This document shows, in pieces, positions 44,574-54,473 of a DNA stretch of 64,000 bases; the stretch's first letter is position 1; every line of letters starts with the position of its first letter. Under the pieces are notes generated by a model. The model saw nothing but the letters and a program-made list of their open reading frames with translations, made no database searches and was not told the DNA's origin. The position numbers were made by a program, and so were the translations under genes. The stretch spans positions 62,001 to 126,000 of the forward strand of contig CAVOZW010000016.1 in assembly GCA_963701385.1 (NCBI GenBank), in the 5' to 3' direction. The DNA is from B30-G6 sp963701385 (lineage in GTDB: Bacteria; Desulfobacterota; Desulfobacteria; Desulfobacterales; B30-G6).

Positions 44574-44723
44574 GGCATGATCACCTTGCGATCGTTGTTA
44601 TCACGACGTCGTCGCTCTTAAAATCAGGTATTCCCCGGCCCAGATTGACCGGTCACCCAAATAAACGGCTTTCCACAATAACGCCCACCATTCTACGGTG
44701 TGAGCGGCTCTTTGAGGCACAAG

Positions 44724-45104
44724 ATGTATCGTAACGGCAGATATTTTATCGAAACCATGCCCTCAGGCTCGGACCTCGTTGATGCCATTGCATCCATTTG
44801 TCGGGAAAACTCGGTTAAAACAGCTACGTTTTCGGTTATCGGATCGGTTGCATCGGCCACCATCGGTGTTTACGACCCAACGCAACAGGTGTATGTTACC
44901 CATATTGAAAAGACCGCAACGGAGATACTGTCGTGTATTGGCAATGTCACGCAGCAAGGCGGTTCGCCTTGCGTGATGGCCAAAATTATTCTGGCTGACA
45001 CGCAAGGAAGCATCACCGGTGGGCACCTTTTTTCCCAGACAATTGTCACGGATGGGGTTGTGGCGATCCAGGAATTCTTGGACGTTCCACCGGAAAGAAC
45101 CTAG
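44724..45104 (+). CDS. PPC-domain (DUF296) protein
   Basis: The 126-residue protein is a single PPC/PCC domain, the fold found attached to plant AT-hook proteins and alone in bacteria. Diagnostic parts are the start MYRNGRYFIETMPSGSDLVD, then FSVIGSVASATIGVYDP and the metal-site-like GSITGGHLFSQTIV near the end. It lacks an AT-hook, so DNA binding is uncertain; bacterial members form trimers of unknown role. GTG 44700 is an upstream alternative start. It lies 73 bases before ilvE on the same strand. Confidence 0.82.
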   Translation: MYRNGRYFIETMPSGSDLVDAIASICRENSVKTATFSVIGSVASATIGVYDPTQQVYVTHIEKTATEILSCIGNVTQQGGSPCVMAKIILADTQGSITGGHLFSQTIVTDGVVAIQEFLDVPPERT

Positions 45105-45177
45105 GCTGACAATTCAGCTTTATTTCTGCTGAACCAACCTGTTCAAGGAACTTATTAATAGAAACAAGGAGGACGTA

Positions 45178-46242
45178 ATGCAGCCAACCATCACTCGGGC
45201 AAAAACCCTCAAACCCAAACCGAACGAAACAACGCTTGGTTTCGGCACCCTCTTCACCGATCATATGTTCAATATGGACTACAGCACTGAAAAAGGGTGG
45301 CACAGCCCGAGAATTGAGCCCTACGCCCCCATTTCCATGGACCCTTCGACCATGGTGTTGCACTATGGCCAAGCGGTGTTTGAAGGCTTGAAGGCTTATG
45401 TCACCGATTCGGGAGGCATCCAGCTTTTTCGTCCAGCAGACAATTTCAAACGCATGAACCGTTCCGGTAAACAGCTTTGTATACCGGCATTTGACGAAGA
45501 CGCCGCCCTCGAAGCGCTCAAACAGCTTCTGACGCTGGAAAAGGCCTGGGTACCGCGTGCGCCTGGAACGTCACTTTATATCCGACCCACCATTGTGGCC
45601 ACCGATCCGTTTCTAGGGGTTCGTGCATCTTTTACCTATCGGTTTTTTATCATTTTATCACCGGTTGGGGCCTATTATCCTGAAGGATTCAATCCGGTCA
45701 AAATCTGGGTCACCAAAGAACATGTCCGGGCGGTGCGTGGCGGTGTCGGCGAAGCCAAAACACCGGGCAATTATGCCGCCAGCCTGCTGGCCGGAAACAA
45801 GGCCCATGCAGAAGGATATACCCAGGTGCTGTGGCTGGATGGTGTCGAACAGAAGTTTATCGAAGAGGTGGGGGCCATGAACATTTTTTTTGTGATCGAT
45901 GACAAAATCATCACGCCCGAATTGAGCGGCAGCATTCTGCCGGGCATTACCAGGGATTCGGTCATCAAACTTGCAAAACAATGGGACATACCGGTTTCGG
46001 AAAGAAAAATCAGCATCGATGAGGTCATGGCGGCCCAGGGTTCAGGCAAACTAAGCGAAATATTCGGATCCGGGACAGCGGCGGTAATCTCCCCAGTGGG
46101 TGAACTCAAGTACGGCAACAATATCATTTCTGTGGGCGATGGCGGTGTCGGACCCATGGCCCGGCGTTTCTTTGACGCCATTCAGGGTATCCAGTATGGT
46201 CATCTCAAGGATCCCATGGGTTGGATCGAGCCGGTATGCTGA
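45178..46242 (+). CDS. ilvE: Branched-chain amino acid aminotransferase
   Basis: This PLP enzyme interconverts leucine, isoleucine and valine with their 2-oxo acids. The 354-residue length and motifs ALHYGQAVFEGLKAY-type (LHYGQAVFEGLKAY), GTSLYIRPTIVATDPFLGV, the PLP-lysine region ASLLAGNKAHAEGYTQVLWL and EIFGSGTAAVISPVG place it in the longer, eukaryote-like BCAT branch. AAGGAGG lies seven bases before the ATG. The next gene begins inside its last codons (ATGCTGA). Confidence 0.94.
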   Translation: MQPTITRAKTLKPKPNETTLGFGTLFTDHMFNMDYSTEKGWHSPRIEPYAPISMDPSTMVLHYGQAVFEGLKAYVTDSGGIQLFRPADNFKRMNRSGKQLCIPAFDEDAALEALKQLLTLEKAWVPRAPGTSLYIRPTIVATDPFLGVRASFTYRFFIILSPVGAYYPEGFNPVKIWVTKEHVRAVRGGVGEAKTPGNYAASLLAGNKAHAEGYTQVLWLDGVEQKFIEEVGAMNIFFVIDDKIITPELSGSILPGITRDSVIKLAKQWDIPVSERKISIDEVMAAQGSGKLSEIFGSGTAAVISPVGELKYGNNIISVGDGGVGPMARRFFDAIQGIQYGHLKDPMGWIEPVC

Positions 46243-47601
46243 ATGCTTTTATTACCAAAATGGAAAAGGCGGGTCTGTCCTCTTTGGTCATTGACATATT
46301 TTGTCATTATTACAAACAGATAGCCGCTGGAGGAACCGGGCTTTTGTCAGATAAAGACATTCGAGCCCGTTTCTTCTGGAGATATTTCAGACGCGGCGAG
46401 TCTGCAAGCCTATTCAGACGCAGGACATTCGGCCATGAAAAAAACGGTGGCCATCGTTCTAAACGGCGGCCTCGGTACCAGCATGGGGCTGAGAAAGGCA
46501 AAGTCCCTTATTCCTGTCAAAGAGGGAAAAACCTTTCTTGAGATCAAACTGAAACAAGCCGAACACTGCGGCGCCCAGATGGCCTTGATGAACAGTTACA
46601 ACACCCACCAAGAAACACTGGCAGCTGTATCGGCACTTAAAACGCCGCTAAAGCCTCTCTATTTCATCCAAAACAAATTCCCGAAAGTGCTTGCGTCGAA
46701 CCTGGGTCCGGTCAGTTGGCCAGACAACCCCGATCTGGAATGGAACCCCCCGGGTCACGGAGATATTTATGTGGCGCTTTATTCTTCTGGCCTACTGAAA
46801 ACCTTATTGGACAGTGGTATCGAATATGGTTTTATTGCCAACTCGGACAACCTGGGCGCAACCCTGGATGATCCACTTTTGGGCTATTTTGCCACGCATG
46901 GATATTCATTCATGATGGAAGTGGCTGAAAGAACACCAGCCGACTTAAAAGGGGGGCATCTTGCCAGGTATAAAAACGGCCCTCTGGTCCTGCGCGAAAT
47001 CGCCCAGTGTCCCAAAAATGAACTTTGCGCATTTCAAGATATCCAGCGATATCGATATTTCAACACAAATAACCTATGGGTTAATCTCAAATACCTCAAT
47101 GGACTTTTTGAAACAAACGGGTATCAATACCTCCCGATCATTATCAACCCCAAAACCGTAAATCCCAGAAAGAAAGACAGCCCGAAAGTATACCAGATAG
47201 AGACCGCCATGGGGGCTGCCGTCTCCATGTTTAAAGGCTCGACAGCGGTCCGTGTTTCCGAAGACCGGTTTCTGCCGGTAAAAAAATGCCCGGACCTGCT
47301 TGCCATACGTTCGGATTGTTATCTGCTGACCCAAAACAGCCGTTTGATTATGAATCCGAAAAGAAAAAGCCCTCCCCCAAAGATTATTCTTGACCCTGAA
47401 TATTACGGTCATATTGACGACTTCAATGATCGATTTCGGTGGGTTCCCAGTCTAATTGACTGTGTATCGCTCAAAATAGAAGGCAATGTTTTTTTTGAAA
47501 AAAACGTGACCATCACAGGGCAGGTAAACATATCCAACCCCGGGAACGTGCCGATCACCATACCATCGGGAAGCAGGATCCATCAGGATATGGTTCTCTA
47601 A
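46236..47601 (+). CDS. UTP-glucose-1-phosphate uridylyltransferase, frame broken near residue 42
   Basis: The enzyme makes UDP-glucose from UTP and glucose 1-phosphate. The main open frame (from 46435) begins KKTVAIVLNGGLGTSMGL, the nucleotide-binding motif, and continues with RKAKSLIPVKEGKTFLEI, HGDIYVALYSSG and FIANSDNLG, as in the eukaryote-type UDPGP family. The family's N-terminal helical part lies upstream in another frame from ATG 46236 (MLNAFITKMEKAGLSSLVID ... GGTGLLSDKDI). The two frames join at 46361-46363 if one base, probably the C after GACATT, is removed. This gives 454 residues. The start overlaps the ilvE stop, which supports the full-length reading. Confidence 0.85.
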
Positions 47602-47787
47602 CTGCCATGGGTACTCCACAGAAAAATCATTTCACCGATTTTATTGGACAATGCCTTTGAAAGCATTTATACTTTATCATATTACTTGAACCGATTATCA
47701 ACGCAAATATTCTCCTGCTGAGCAAACGTTTCGCCTCTGATAGCTTTTCTCCGCTACTAATAAAACATTTAAAAGGGGAGGCTTATC

Positions 47788-48699
47788 ATGAAAGTCAACT
47801 TCAATCATATTCTCTGTGCAACCGATCTCTCCGACCTTTCCACCATTGCCATCTCCTCCGGTGTGGCCCTGGCAAAAGAGTTCAATGCCAAGCTCTATGT
47901 CTGCCATATTGTGGATTTAAGTACCACGGCAGCCTATGGAGATATCATTTTTGCGCCCCTGGAGCTTCAAAATAAAACCATTGACTATACCCATGAGCAG
48001 TTAAAACAGATGATGCAGGACCAAACCGTTGACTGGGAGCCGCTGGTCACGGCAGGTCATGCCCCGGATGAAATATCTAAATTTGTTGCCATGCACCAGA
48101 TTGACCTGGTTGTTTCTGCTACCCACGGCCGTAGTGGGCTCAAACGCGTTTTTCTGGGATCGGTCACCGAAAGACTGATGAGAAGTCTCCCGTGTCCATT
48201 GCTTATCGTCCGAAGTTTAGAGGGTGTTGAAGCCTCTTTTGGGAAATCTTCGCTGGTTTTTAAGAAAATACTTGTGGGATGTGACTTTTCAACCTTTTCT
48301 GAGCTGGCTTTTCAATATGGGTTAAGCCTGGCTCAGGATTTCGAATCTGAACTGCATCTGGTCCATGTGATGGAAACGCCACTCTACAAGGATATATTAA
48401 AATCCGCTACAAGTCCTGGTGTGTCGACCGAAAAAACATTACACGACCGCTTGAGTGAAAAGCTTTCCAGGATGATTCCGGAAGAATCCGCAGTTTGGTG
48501 CCGGCCCAAAACGATTCTTCTTGCCGGTAGGCCTTATGAAGAAATAATCAAATATTCTGTTTTAAATTCAATCGATCTCATCGTTCTGGGCATTCGCGGA
48601 CGCAACCTCATAGAAGTGCTCATGACAGGATCGACCACCGACCGGGTTTCACGCCAAGGTCCCTGCCCGGTTTTATCGGTTTGTCCGATCGCAACATAA
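47788..48699 (+). CDS. Universal stress protein with two UspA domains
   Basis: The 303-residue cytosolic protein contains two tandem UspA folds, each ending in the ATP-binding-type glycine motif: STHGRSGLKRVFLGSVTERL-like (ATHGRSGLKRVFLGSVTERL) in the first and GIRGRNLIEVLMTGSTTDRV in the second. Such proteins bind ATP or ADP and help survival under stress; the exact role varies. AAAGGGGAGG precedes the ATG. It stands alone, convergent with the radical SAM gene at 48732. Confidence 0.92.
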   Translation: MKVNFNHILCATDLSDLSTIAISSGVALAKEFNAKLYVCHIVDLSTTAAYGDIIFAPLELQNKTIDYTHEQLKQMMQDQTVDWEPLVTAGHAPDEISKFVAMHQIDLVVSATHGRSGLKRVFLGSVTERLMRSLPCPLLIVRSLEGVEASFGKSSLVFKKILVGCDFSTFSELAFQYGLSLAQDFESELHLVHVMETPLYKDILKSATSPGVSTEKTLHDRLSEKLSRMIPEESAVWCRPKTILLAGRPYEEIIKYSVLNSIDLIVLGIRGRNLIEVLMTGSTTDRVSRQGPCPVLSVCPIAT

Positions 48700-48731
48700 A
48701 GATTAGAAACAAACGGTTTAAATAACAGGAA

Positions 48732-49886
48732 CTATATGAAGCGCTTAATTATGGAATCCACGATCGCATTCATGTTCTCAGGGGTTACGCCCAAATCGAC
48801 GCATAATTGCTCCGCATAACGACGCTTCAAGGGATCGTTGAGATCCACCAATCTCGACAGATGGTTTGTACGCCTACCGATACAGAAGACCATCTGCTCA
48901 TGTGGGCTGAGTTGCAGAAACGCCCGTATTAGGGCCGCCATTCTTTCCCCGTCCTCTGGCAACTTGCCTTCCAATTCGGGGAACAGATTCAAACTGTGGT
49001 CACTCTTCACCGTGCTAGTAATCCCTTTAAGTGACTCTATAAACAAGAGCAGTTCGTGAGATGTTTCCACATCACCCATCTTGATAAATTCGCCCGCCTT
49101 GCACTGCTCGGAAAGGGGCGTTCCGTCTGGAAGGGCCAGTGTACGTAAGCGGATAAAGTCCGGGTTGATCTGGTTTAGCGCGTCAGCTGTCTCCTGGGCA
49201 TTTTCCCGCGACAACTCCCGCCCACCAAGACCCGGCATGTAGTATTCTGACAATTCCATACCGGCCCGTTTAACCTTTTGGCCCGCCAGAATCTGTGTGG
49301 TCTTGTTCGAACCTTTCCTGACTCTTTTCAGAACTGAGTCCGCTCCTGACTCCATGCCGATGTGAATCCTATTCAGTCCGGCTTCGGCAATACAAAGGAG
49401 GTTTTCATCGCTGATCCTCGCAATGGTGTGGGACCGTGCGTAGGAAGTAACACGCTTCACTTCAGGGAAAGCCTCTTTAAGATGCTTCAGAATACGCACA
49501 AGGTCATCCGGCTTAATGATCAAACTGTTGCCATCCTGAAGGAAAATGGACTTCATGCCGTTGGCAACAAAGTTGCCTGCCGCATGCAAGGCTTGTTTGG
49601 ACATCTCGTCACCGGTCTGAAAAAGGCGCCGGTATTGACTGCGAGGCATGCGACCGGCGGTTCCCTGTGCATGCCGTATTGCTTCGACATAAAAATGAAC
49701 GATGTCGATATCTTTCAAGACATGCTCCATTGGCCTCAGGCTGAATTTTGTCCCTTTGTACACAGGACAGAATGTGCACTTATTCCAAGGACAGTTACGA
49801 GTGATTCGGATAAGCAGGCTTCCTGCCTCGCTAGGGGGTCTGATAGGACCTTGCTCAAAACCCGCGTATGCTTCGATTTTCTTCAT
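48732..49886 (-). CDS. Radical SAM protein coupled to an aldehyde oxidoreductase gene
   Basis: The 384-residue protein has cysteines spaced C-x4-C-x2-C (NCPWNKCTFC), a variant of the usual CX3CX2C, then SIFLQDGNSLI and GLNRIHIGMESGADSVLKRV, typical of the HemN/Elp3-like radical SAM group. Its ATG overlaps the stop of the AOR gene (49883-49886), so both are made together. It may help mature the tungstopterin enzyme or modify a partner; this is inferred only from the coupling. It is the last gene of the minus-strand catabolic island. Confidence 0.82.
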   Translation of the reverse strand: MKKIEAYAGFEQGPIRPPSEAGSLLIRITRNCPWNKCTFCPVYKGTKFSLRPMEHVLKDIDIVHFYVEAIRHAQGTAGRMPRSQYRRLFQTGDEMSKQALHAAGNFVANGMKSIFLQDGNSLIIKPDDLVRILKHLKEAFPEVKRVTSYARSHTIARISDENLLCIAEAGLNRIHIGMESGADSVLKRVRKGSNKTTQILAGQKVKRAGMELSEYYMPGLGGRELSRENAQETADALNQINPDFIRLRTLALPDGTPLSEQCKAGEFIKMGDVETSHELLLFIESLKGITSTVKSDHSLNLFPELEGKLPEDGERMAALIRAFLQLSPHEQMVFCIGRRTNHLSRLVDLNDPLKRRYAEQLCVDLGVTPENMNAIVDSIIKRFI

Positions 49887-51583
49887 TTTTTATTCTCAAG
49901 AAGGCGCAAAAAAGTCCCCTGCAGATCTTTATCCGGATAGGGGATTGCTTCATGGTATGGTGGGAGTGGTTCTTCGTGAAACATGTCAGGCAGTCGGTCA
50001 TGCTCTTTTGTTAGCCCTGCACGATGGTTGAAATCGATTTCCGCAGTCAGACAACATCTGCCGAGTTGTTGCCATTCCTGACTACCGAATTGTTTCCCGG
50101 TAACGGCAGCGACAGCTCTTAAAAGATTTTCCATACCGCCTGACTGTGCGAACATACACAAGCCCATGCTGTCTAATGCTGCCATGTGTATTTGAGACGA
50201 TGCCGATGCATTGATCAGCATCTCGATTGACCCGCGCGCACCGCCCACGAATCCCGCAGTATGGTCTGCTCCCATGGGAGAGGTGGCATAGGTCATACCC
50301 ATGCCCGGCATGGCCCGTGGATCATAGCCGGCAATACTCTGTCCTTTTACTGTAGGTATCCTTGAATTTTCAAAATATCTACCGACAGCATCAGGCCCAT
50401 TGCCGATGAGCAGTCCTATTTCTGTTCCTTTTGCCACGGCCTCAACCATGTCGACTGCCGCCTGGGCGTCACCAAATAATGCAACTCCGGCATCCATAGC
50501 AACCGCCAGAGCAACACCTACATTCATGGTGTCCAGTCCAATGTCATCACATAAAAAGTCGAGGTGTGCAACCACATCCAAGTCATCAATGCCGGTCATC
50601 GCCCCCATGGCCCAAAGTGTTTCATATTCTAAGGCGGAGGTAACATACTTACCGTCTTCATCTACATAAACGTTGGAGCAGTTGATGATGCACTGACTGC
50701 ACCCTTTGTGTGTCGTCTTACCGCCGCGCCGTTTTATTGTTTCCGCCATTGTGTCTCCATTTATCCTGTCCGCACCTTCGAAATTTCCTTGCCGGGCGTT
50801 GTGCGTCGGCAGAGCCCCTGATGCATTGGTATTGGCAAGAATGCTTGCCGTACCAAACTCAGGAAGCACACCGCCGCTCCAACCGTCACGTTTGACTGCT
50901 GAAGCGAATTGTTTGGATACTTTCTTGAATGTGGCGAGATCCGCAATAGGCGTTGGGTTCTTGCCCTCTTTGGAAACGATCATGGATTTCAAGCCCTTAG
51001 ACCCCATGACTGCGCCAAGACCGCCACGCCCCGCCGCACGACTCGGATTTCCGTCGGGATCGGTTGCCTGTATGGAAGCACTTGCCAACAACATTTCCCC
51101 CGCCGGACCAATCGATACAACGGCATTGTTTTCGCCGAATTCCTTGTGTAAACGTTCAGCCAAAGCGTAATTCCGCATCCCACTAGAATCAGCCGCGTCC
51201 ATGAGTGAAACCTTGCCGACGGCATCGATGACCAGGTGGTACAAGGTGCCTGCGGGGGCCTTACCCTCAACGATAACCGCCCGGACACCGTGTTTGGAAA
51301 GTGCATTGGCCATACCCCCACCGACATTACTTTCCTTGATGCCCCCCGTGAGGGGGCTTTTGGCCCCAATGGAAAGTCGACCTGTGTTGACCAACGGTGT
51401 GCCACTTAAAAGGCCTGGAGCAAAAATCAATAAGTTGTCCTCACCCAACGGATCACAATCGGCAGAAATAAGGTCGTTGACCATTACCGAAGTCAACCCG
51501 CGCCCACCAAGGCCAGCGTATTGGTCGGGAACCCGCTCCTCGAAAATTGAAAGGGAAGCCATGTTGATATGTAAAAATTTCAT
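49883..51583 (-). CDS. Tungsten aldehyde:ferredoxin oxidoreductase, copy 1
   Basis: The 566-residue protein belongs to the AOR family. The N-terminal domain has DQYAGLGGRGLTSVMVN, FAPGLLSGTPLVNTGRLSIG and GRGGLGAVMGSKGLKSM, which bind the pterin. The [4Fe-4S] motif is complete: KGCSQCIINCSN (C-x2-C-x3-C). AORs oxidise aldehydes to acids and reduce ferredoxin. It is shorter than the Pyrococcus enzymes (about 605), lacking part of the C-terminus. GAGGAG precedes the ATG. It is translationally coupled to the radical SAM gene downstream. Confidence 0.9.
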   Translation of the reverse strand: MKFLHINMASLSIFEERVPDQYAGLGGRGLTSVMVNDLISADCDPLGEDNLLIFAPGLLSGTPLVNTGRLSIGAKSPLTGGIKESNVGGGMANALSKHGVRAVIVEGKAPAGTLYHLVIDAVGKVSLMDAADSSGMRNYALAERLHKEFGENNAVVSIGPAGEMLLASASIQATDPDGNPSRAAGRGGLGAVMGSKGLKSMIVSKEGKNPTPIADLATFKKVSKQFASAVKRDGWSGGVLPEFGTASILANTNASGALPTHNARQGNFEGADRINGDTMAETIKRRGGKTTHKGCSQCIINCSNVYVDEDGKYVTSALEYETLWAMGAMTGIDDLDVVAHLDFLCDDIGLDTMNVGVALAVAMDAGVALFGDAQAAVDMVEAVAKGTEIGLLIGNGPDAVGRYFENSRIPTVKGQSIAGYDPRAMPGMGMTYATSPMGADHTAGFVGGARGSIEMLINASASSQIHMAALDSMGLCMFAQSGGMENLLRAVAAVTGKQFGSQEWQQLGRCCLTAEIDFNHRAGLTKEHDRLPDMFHEEPLPPYHEAIPYPDKDLQGTFLRLLENKK

Positions 51584-51694
51584 TTTTACTCCTCAATAAA
51601 TCGTTCTTTTACCAGCAGGCGGCGTCATCGTAACAAAGTCTTCCGACAGGGATTCTATTGAAGAACCCATCAACAACTATCCTAAATATATAAT

Positions 51695-51872
51695 CTATAA
51701 AAGACCTTGACCGACCATTGCATCGGCAACGTTGACAAAACCGGCAATATTTGCGCCCACAACATAATTACCAGTCACCTTATTTTGTTTTGCAGAGCGG
51801 CTTGACTCCATTTTTAATAATAGATTCAGTGCGTCTATGGCGTTAATTTCGTTTTGTTTTGCACTTGGAAAA
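51695..51872 (-). pseudogene. Remnant of a glutamate dehydrogenase gene (3' end)
   Basis: On the minus strand, right after the meaB stop, one frame ends NYVVGANIAGFVNVADAMV and then GQGLL at TAG 51697-51695. This is the characteristic C-terminus of hexameric glutamate dehydrogenases (YVKGANIAGFVKVADAM). Upstream residues in the same frame no longer match clearly, and the rest of the gene is missing. It fills most of the 292-base gap between meaB and the AOR gene. Confidence 0.7.
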
Positions 51873-51875
51873 GCA

Positions 51876-52838
51876 TCAATTACTGTAGCCGTTTTTTTCC
51901 AGCAATTTCTTGCAAACCCAATAGGGATTTTCCTTGCCTGAAATAATGGACGCTACTGTTTCTTCAAATTCTTTTCCATTTTTTATTTTTTCGATCATAT
52001 TTTCTATTAGATAATCTCTAATCATTCTAATAAGTTCTTCTTTCACCCAACTTTCCCGGCGCCACAAATTAAGGGTTTTAAAACTATCCAATACCCACTG
52101 CCGGTGCGCTTCAATTTTTGTTAATAGGTCATCCACGCCACCGTCTATCAAGGCCTTCGTTTTTAAAACTGGTGGCACCCATCCTTCCGGTTGATATTTA
52201 CGAGGTCCCATGTTTATCATTATTTTCAACTCGTTAAATGCGACGTCCGCACCTTCTTTGTCGGCCTTGTTTACAACAAAAATATCACCTACTTCCAGAA
52301 TGCCCGCTTTAAGTGCCTGTATTCCATCCCCCATTCCAGGAATCGTGACAATTACAGTTGTATGAGCATATCGTGCAACATCTACCTCGTTTTGCCCGAC
52401 ACCAACAGTTTCGATAATAATAAAATCTTTTCCCATGGCATCCAAGATATCTATCGACCCTCTTGTTGAACGGGTCAATCCTCCAAAGGCGTTCCGCGTG
52501 GCCATTGAGCGAATGAAAACATTCTCGTCTAAAGAATGCTGCGACATTCGTATGCGGTCACCCAAAATAGCACCACCGCTTTGATGGCTTGTTGGATCCA
52601 CCGCCAATACACCGATTTTTTTGTTTAACCGCCTTAAATGGCTTATAATTTTATCTATCAGCGTACTTTTCCCGGTACCCGGTGCTCCGGTTATCCCAAT
52701 GATGTATGCTCTGCCTGTATAAGGATACAATTCTTTCAGTACATCATCGACATACTGCTCATTTTCATCCAAATCCCGAATTGTTTTGGCAACAGTCCGA
52801 ACATCACCTGCAATTATTTTTTCAGAAATTTGCTTCAC
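51876..52838 (-). CDS. meaB: G-protein chaperone of B12-dependent acyl-CoA mutase (MeaB)
   Basis: MeaB/ArgK proteins gate cobalamin loading and protect methylmalonyl-CoA mutase. The 320-residue GTPase has the P-loop ITGAPGTGKSTLID, switch region GAILGDRIRM, the ETVGVGQNEVDVAR segment and the guanine-specificity motif VVNKADKEGADVA. The start codon is probably GTG 52838. It lies 111 bases downstream of the ligase gene and in the same island as both mutase subunits, confirming that the mutase is a MeaB client. Confidence 0.93.
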   Translation of the reverse strand: MKQISEKIIAGDVRTVAKTIRDLDENEQYVDDVLKELYPYTGRAYIIGITGAPGTGKSTLIDKIISHLRRLNKKIGVLAVDPTSHQSGGAILGDRIRMSQHSLDENVFIRSMATRNAFGGLTRSTRGSIDILDAMGKDFIIIETVGVGQNEVDVARYAHTTVIVTIPGMGDGIQALKAGILEVGDIFVVNKADKEGADVAFNELKIMINMGPRKYQPEGWVPPVLKTKALIDGGVDDLLTKIEAHRQWVLDSFKTLNLWRRESWVKEELIRMIRDYLIENMIEKIKNGKEFEETVASIISGKENPYWVCKKLLEKNGYSN

Positions 52839-52949
52839 GCTTCACCATTTTAATTCTGATACAACATTACATCTTACAGAAGTATAACACGTTGGAAAGA
52901 AACAACTCTGATCAGCATTCCAGAATAACTGCTGCATGGGTCTAGTTCG

Positions 52950-54473
52950 TTATTGGAAAGAGTATTTTACCTTATCTTTCAATGCTTTTCCCATGCTGTT
53001 TCTGGGGATTTTTTCCAAAAAAACAATTTCCTTGGGACATTTCCATTTGTGTAGATGTTTTCTACAAACCCCTTTTATCGTGTCTTCATTTATCTTGCTC
53101 CCTGGTTTTCTTACCACGGCCGCAACCACCTTTTCTCCCCATTTGTCATCACGGACACCCAAAACCGTGACTTCCAGCACGTCATCAAGGCGGTTGATAA
53201 CGTCCTCTATCTCTTTTGGAGAAATGTTTTCTCCTCCTGAGATGATAATGTCCTTTATTCGATCTGTAAGATAATAATACCCATCCTCATCTATGTTTCC
53301 CATGTCGCCGGTCTTGAACCAGCCTTGCTCAAAGGCATCTGCTGTTTCGTTATCCTTTTGCCAGTAGCTAGAAAAAATAGAAGGCCCCTTCAACCAAATT
53401 TCACCTGTTTGGCCAGGATCTACGTCTGCGCCGGACTCGGGGTCAACTATCCTTACCTCAAGCGATGGCAGTGGTAGTCCTATGGACCCTGGTTTTTTTA
53501 TGCCTCTCAGCGGATTTGAAAAATTCATGCCGGTTTCCGACATTCCCTCTCTTTCCACCGGTTCTTTACCGAAAATTTTATATATTCTTTTAAAGTCTTT
53601 TGGTAAAAGTGGTGCTGATCCGGATGTCAACAAACGCATATGCCCAAAATCGATATTCTTATTCCCCAAATAATCCATCAACCTTCCATACATGGCAGGC
53701 ACTGCCATAAAAACCGAGCACTGTTGAGGGCCCGGCTTACTCAGGATTTCAATAATCCGGGGGGGATCGAATTGGTCACACATTAGCACATGTGCTCCAG
53801 CGATTAATGCCGTATGAAAAGCAAAGCACAGACCATGAAAATGGAAAAGAGGTAATGCATGGCAGAATACATCTTTTTGGCTGATTTCCCATGTATTGAT
53901 GACCCCCATGGCATCGTTTGCCAGGTTTCTCTGGGTTAACACAACGCCTTTGGGTTTGCCCGTTGTTCCCGATGTATAGATAATTAGCGAAGGATCTTCC
54001 GGACAGATCTTAGCTGGAGGAAAATTATCAGAAACGCCATTTAAAATATTGAGCGTCTGATATGGCATCCGGGTATCCACGGACAAATTGGTTAGTTTGG
54101 AATCGATTTGTTCTATGAAAGATTCCCTCCAGGGCTCCGATAGTATGGCTTTTGGCCTCGCGTCTTGAATTAGATATTTCATTTCAGAGCTTTTCAAATC
54201 TGGATTGAGCGGTATGGTGATAGCACCTATTTTTTGAAGTGCCAGATGGGCAACAATAAAGATTAAGGATTTTTGTAAGAAGAGGATAACTCGGTCACAT
54301 TTGTCGATTCCGATAGACAAGAAAACGCTACTCATACGATCTAAATCCCGGTCTAACTCACTGAAAGAAAGTATGGTTTCAACTTCACCGTCACGTAAAA
54401 ATGTTACCGCTGGCTTATTTTTGAAAGTGGCCGTGGCATTAAAAAGAAGCTTCCTGATAGTGTCGGTGCTCAT
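52950..54473 (-). CDS. Acyl-CoA synthetase similar to malonyl-CoA synthetase (MatB)
   Basis: This AMP-forming ligase of 507 residues has the P-loop IIYTSGTTGKPKGVVLT, the adenylate motif EGMSETGMNFSNPLRG, GWFKTGDMGNIDEDGY and the catalytic lysine in NSMGKALKDK. HALPLFHFHGLCFAF, HMRLLTSGSAPLLP and SETGMNFSNP are much closer to MatB/ACSF3 than to acetyl- or long-chain ligases. The Arg in VPAMYGRL, at a place that in MatB contacts the free carboxylate, is kept. It may activate malonate, methylmalonate or a similar diacid. The start overlaps the LUD remnant's stop (ATGA). Confidence 0.85.
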   Translation of the reverse strand: MSTDTIRKLLFNATATFKNKPAVTFLRDGEVETILSFSELDRDLDRMSSVFLSIGIDKCDRVILFLQKSLIFIVAHLALQKIGAITIPLNPDLKSSEMKYLIQDARPKAILSEPWRESFIEQIDSKLTNLSVDTRMPYQTLNILNGVSDNFPPAKICPEDPSLIIYTSGTTGKPKGVVLTQRNLANDAMGVINTWEISQKDVFCHALPLFHFHGLCFAFHTALIAGAHVLMCDQFDPPRIIEILSKPGPQQCSVFMAVPAMYGRLMDYLGNKNIDFGHMRLLTSGSAPLLPKDFKRIYKIFGKEPVEREGMSETGMNFSNPLRGIKKPGSIGLPLPSLEVRIVDPESGADVDPGQTGEIWLKGPSIFSSYWQKDNETADAFEQGWFKTGDMGNIDEDGYYYLTDRIKDIIISGGENISPKEIEDVINRLDDVLEVTVLGVRDDKWGEKVVAAVVRKPGSKINEDTIKGVCRKHLHKWKCPKEIVFLEKIPRNSMGKALKDKVKYSFQ

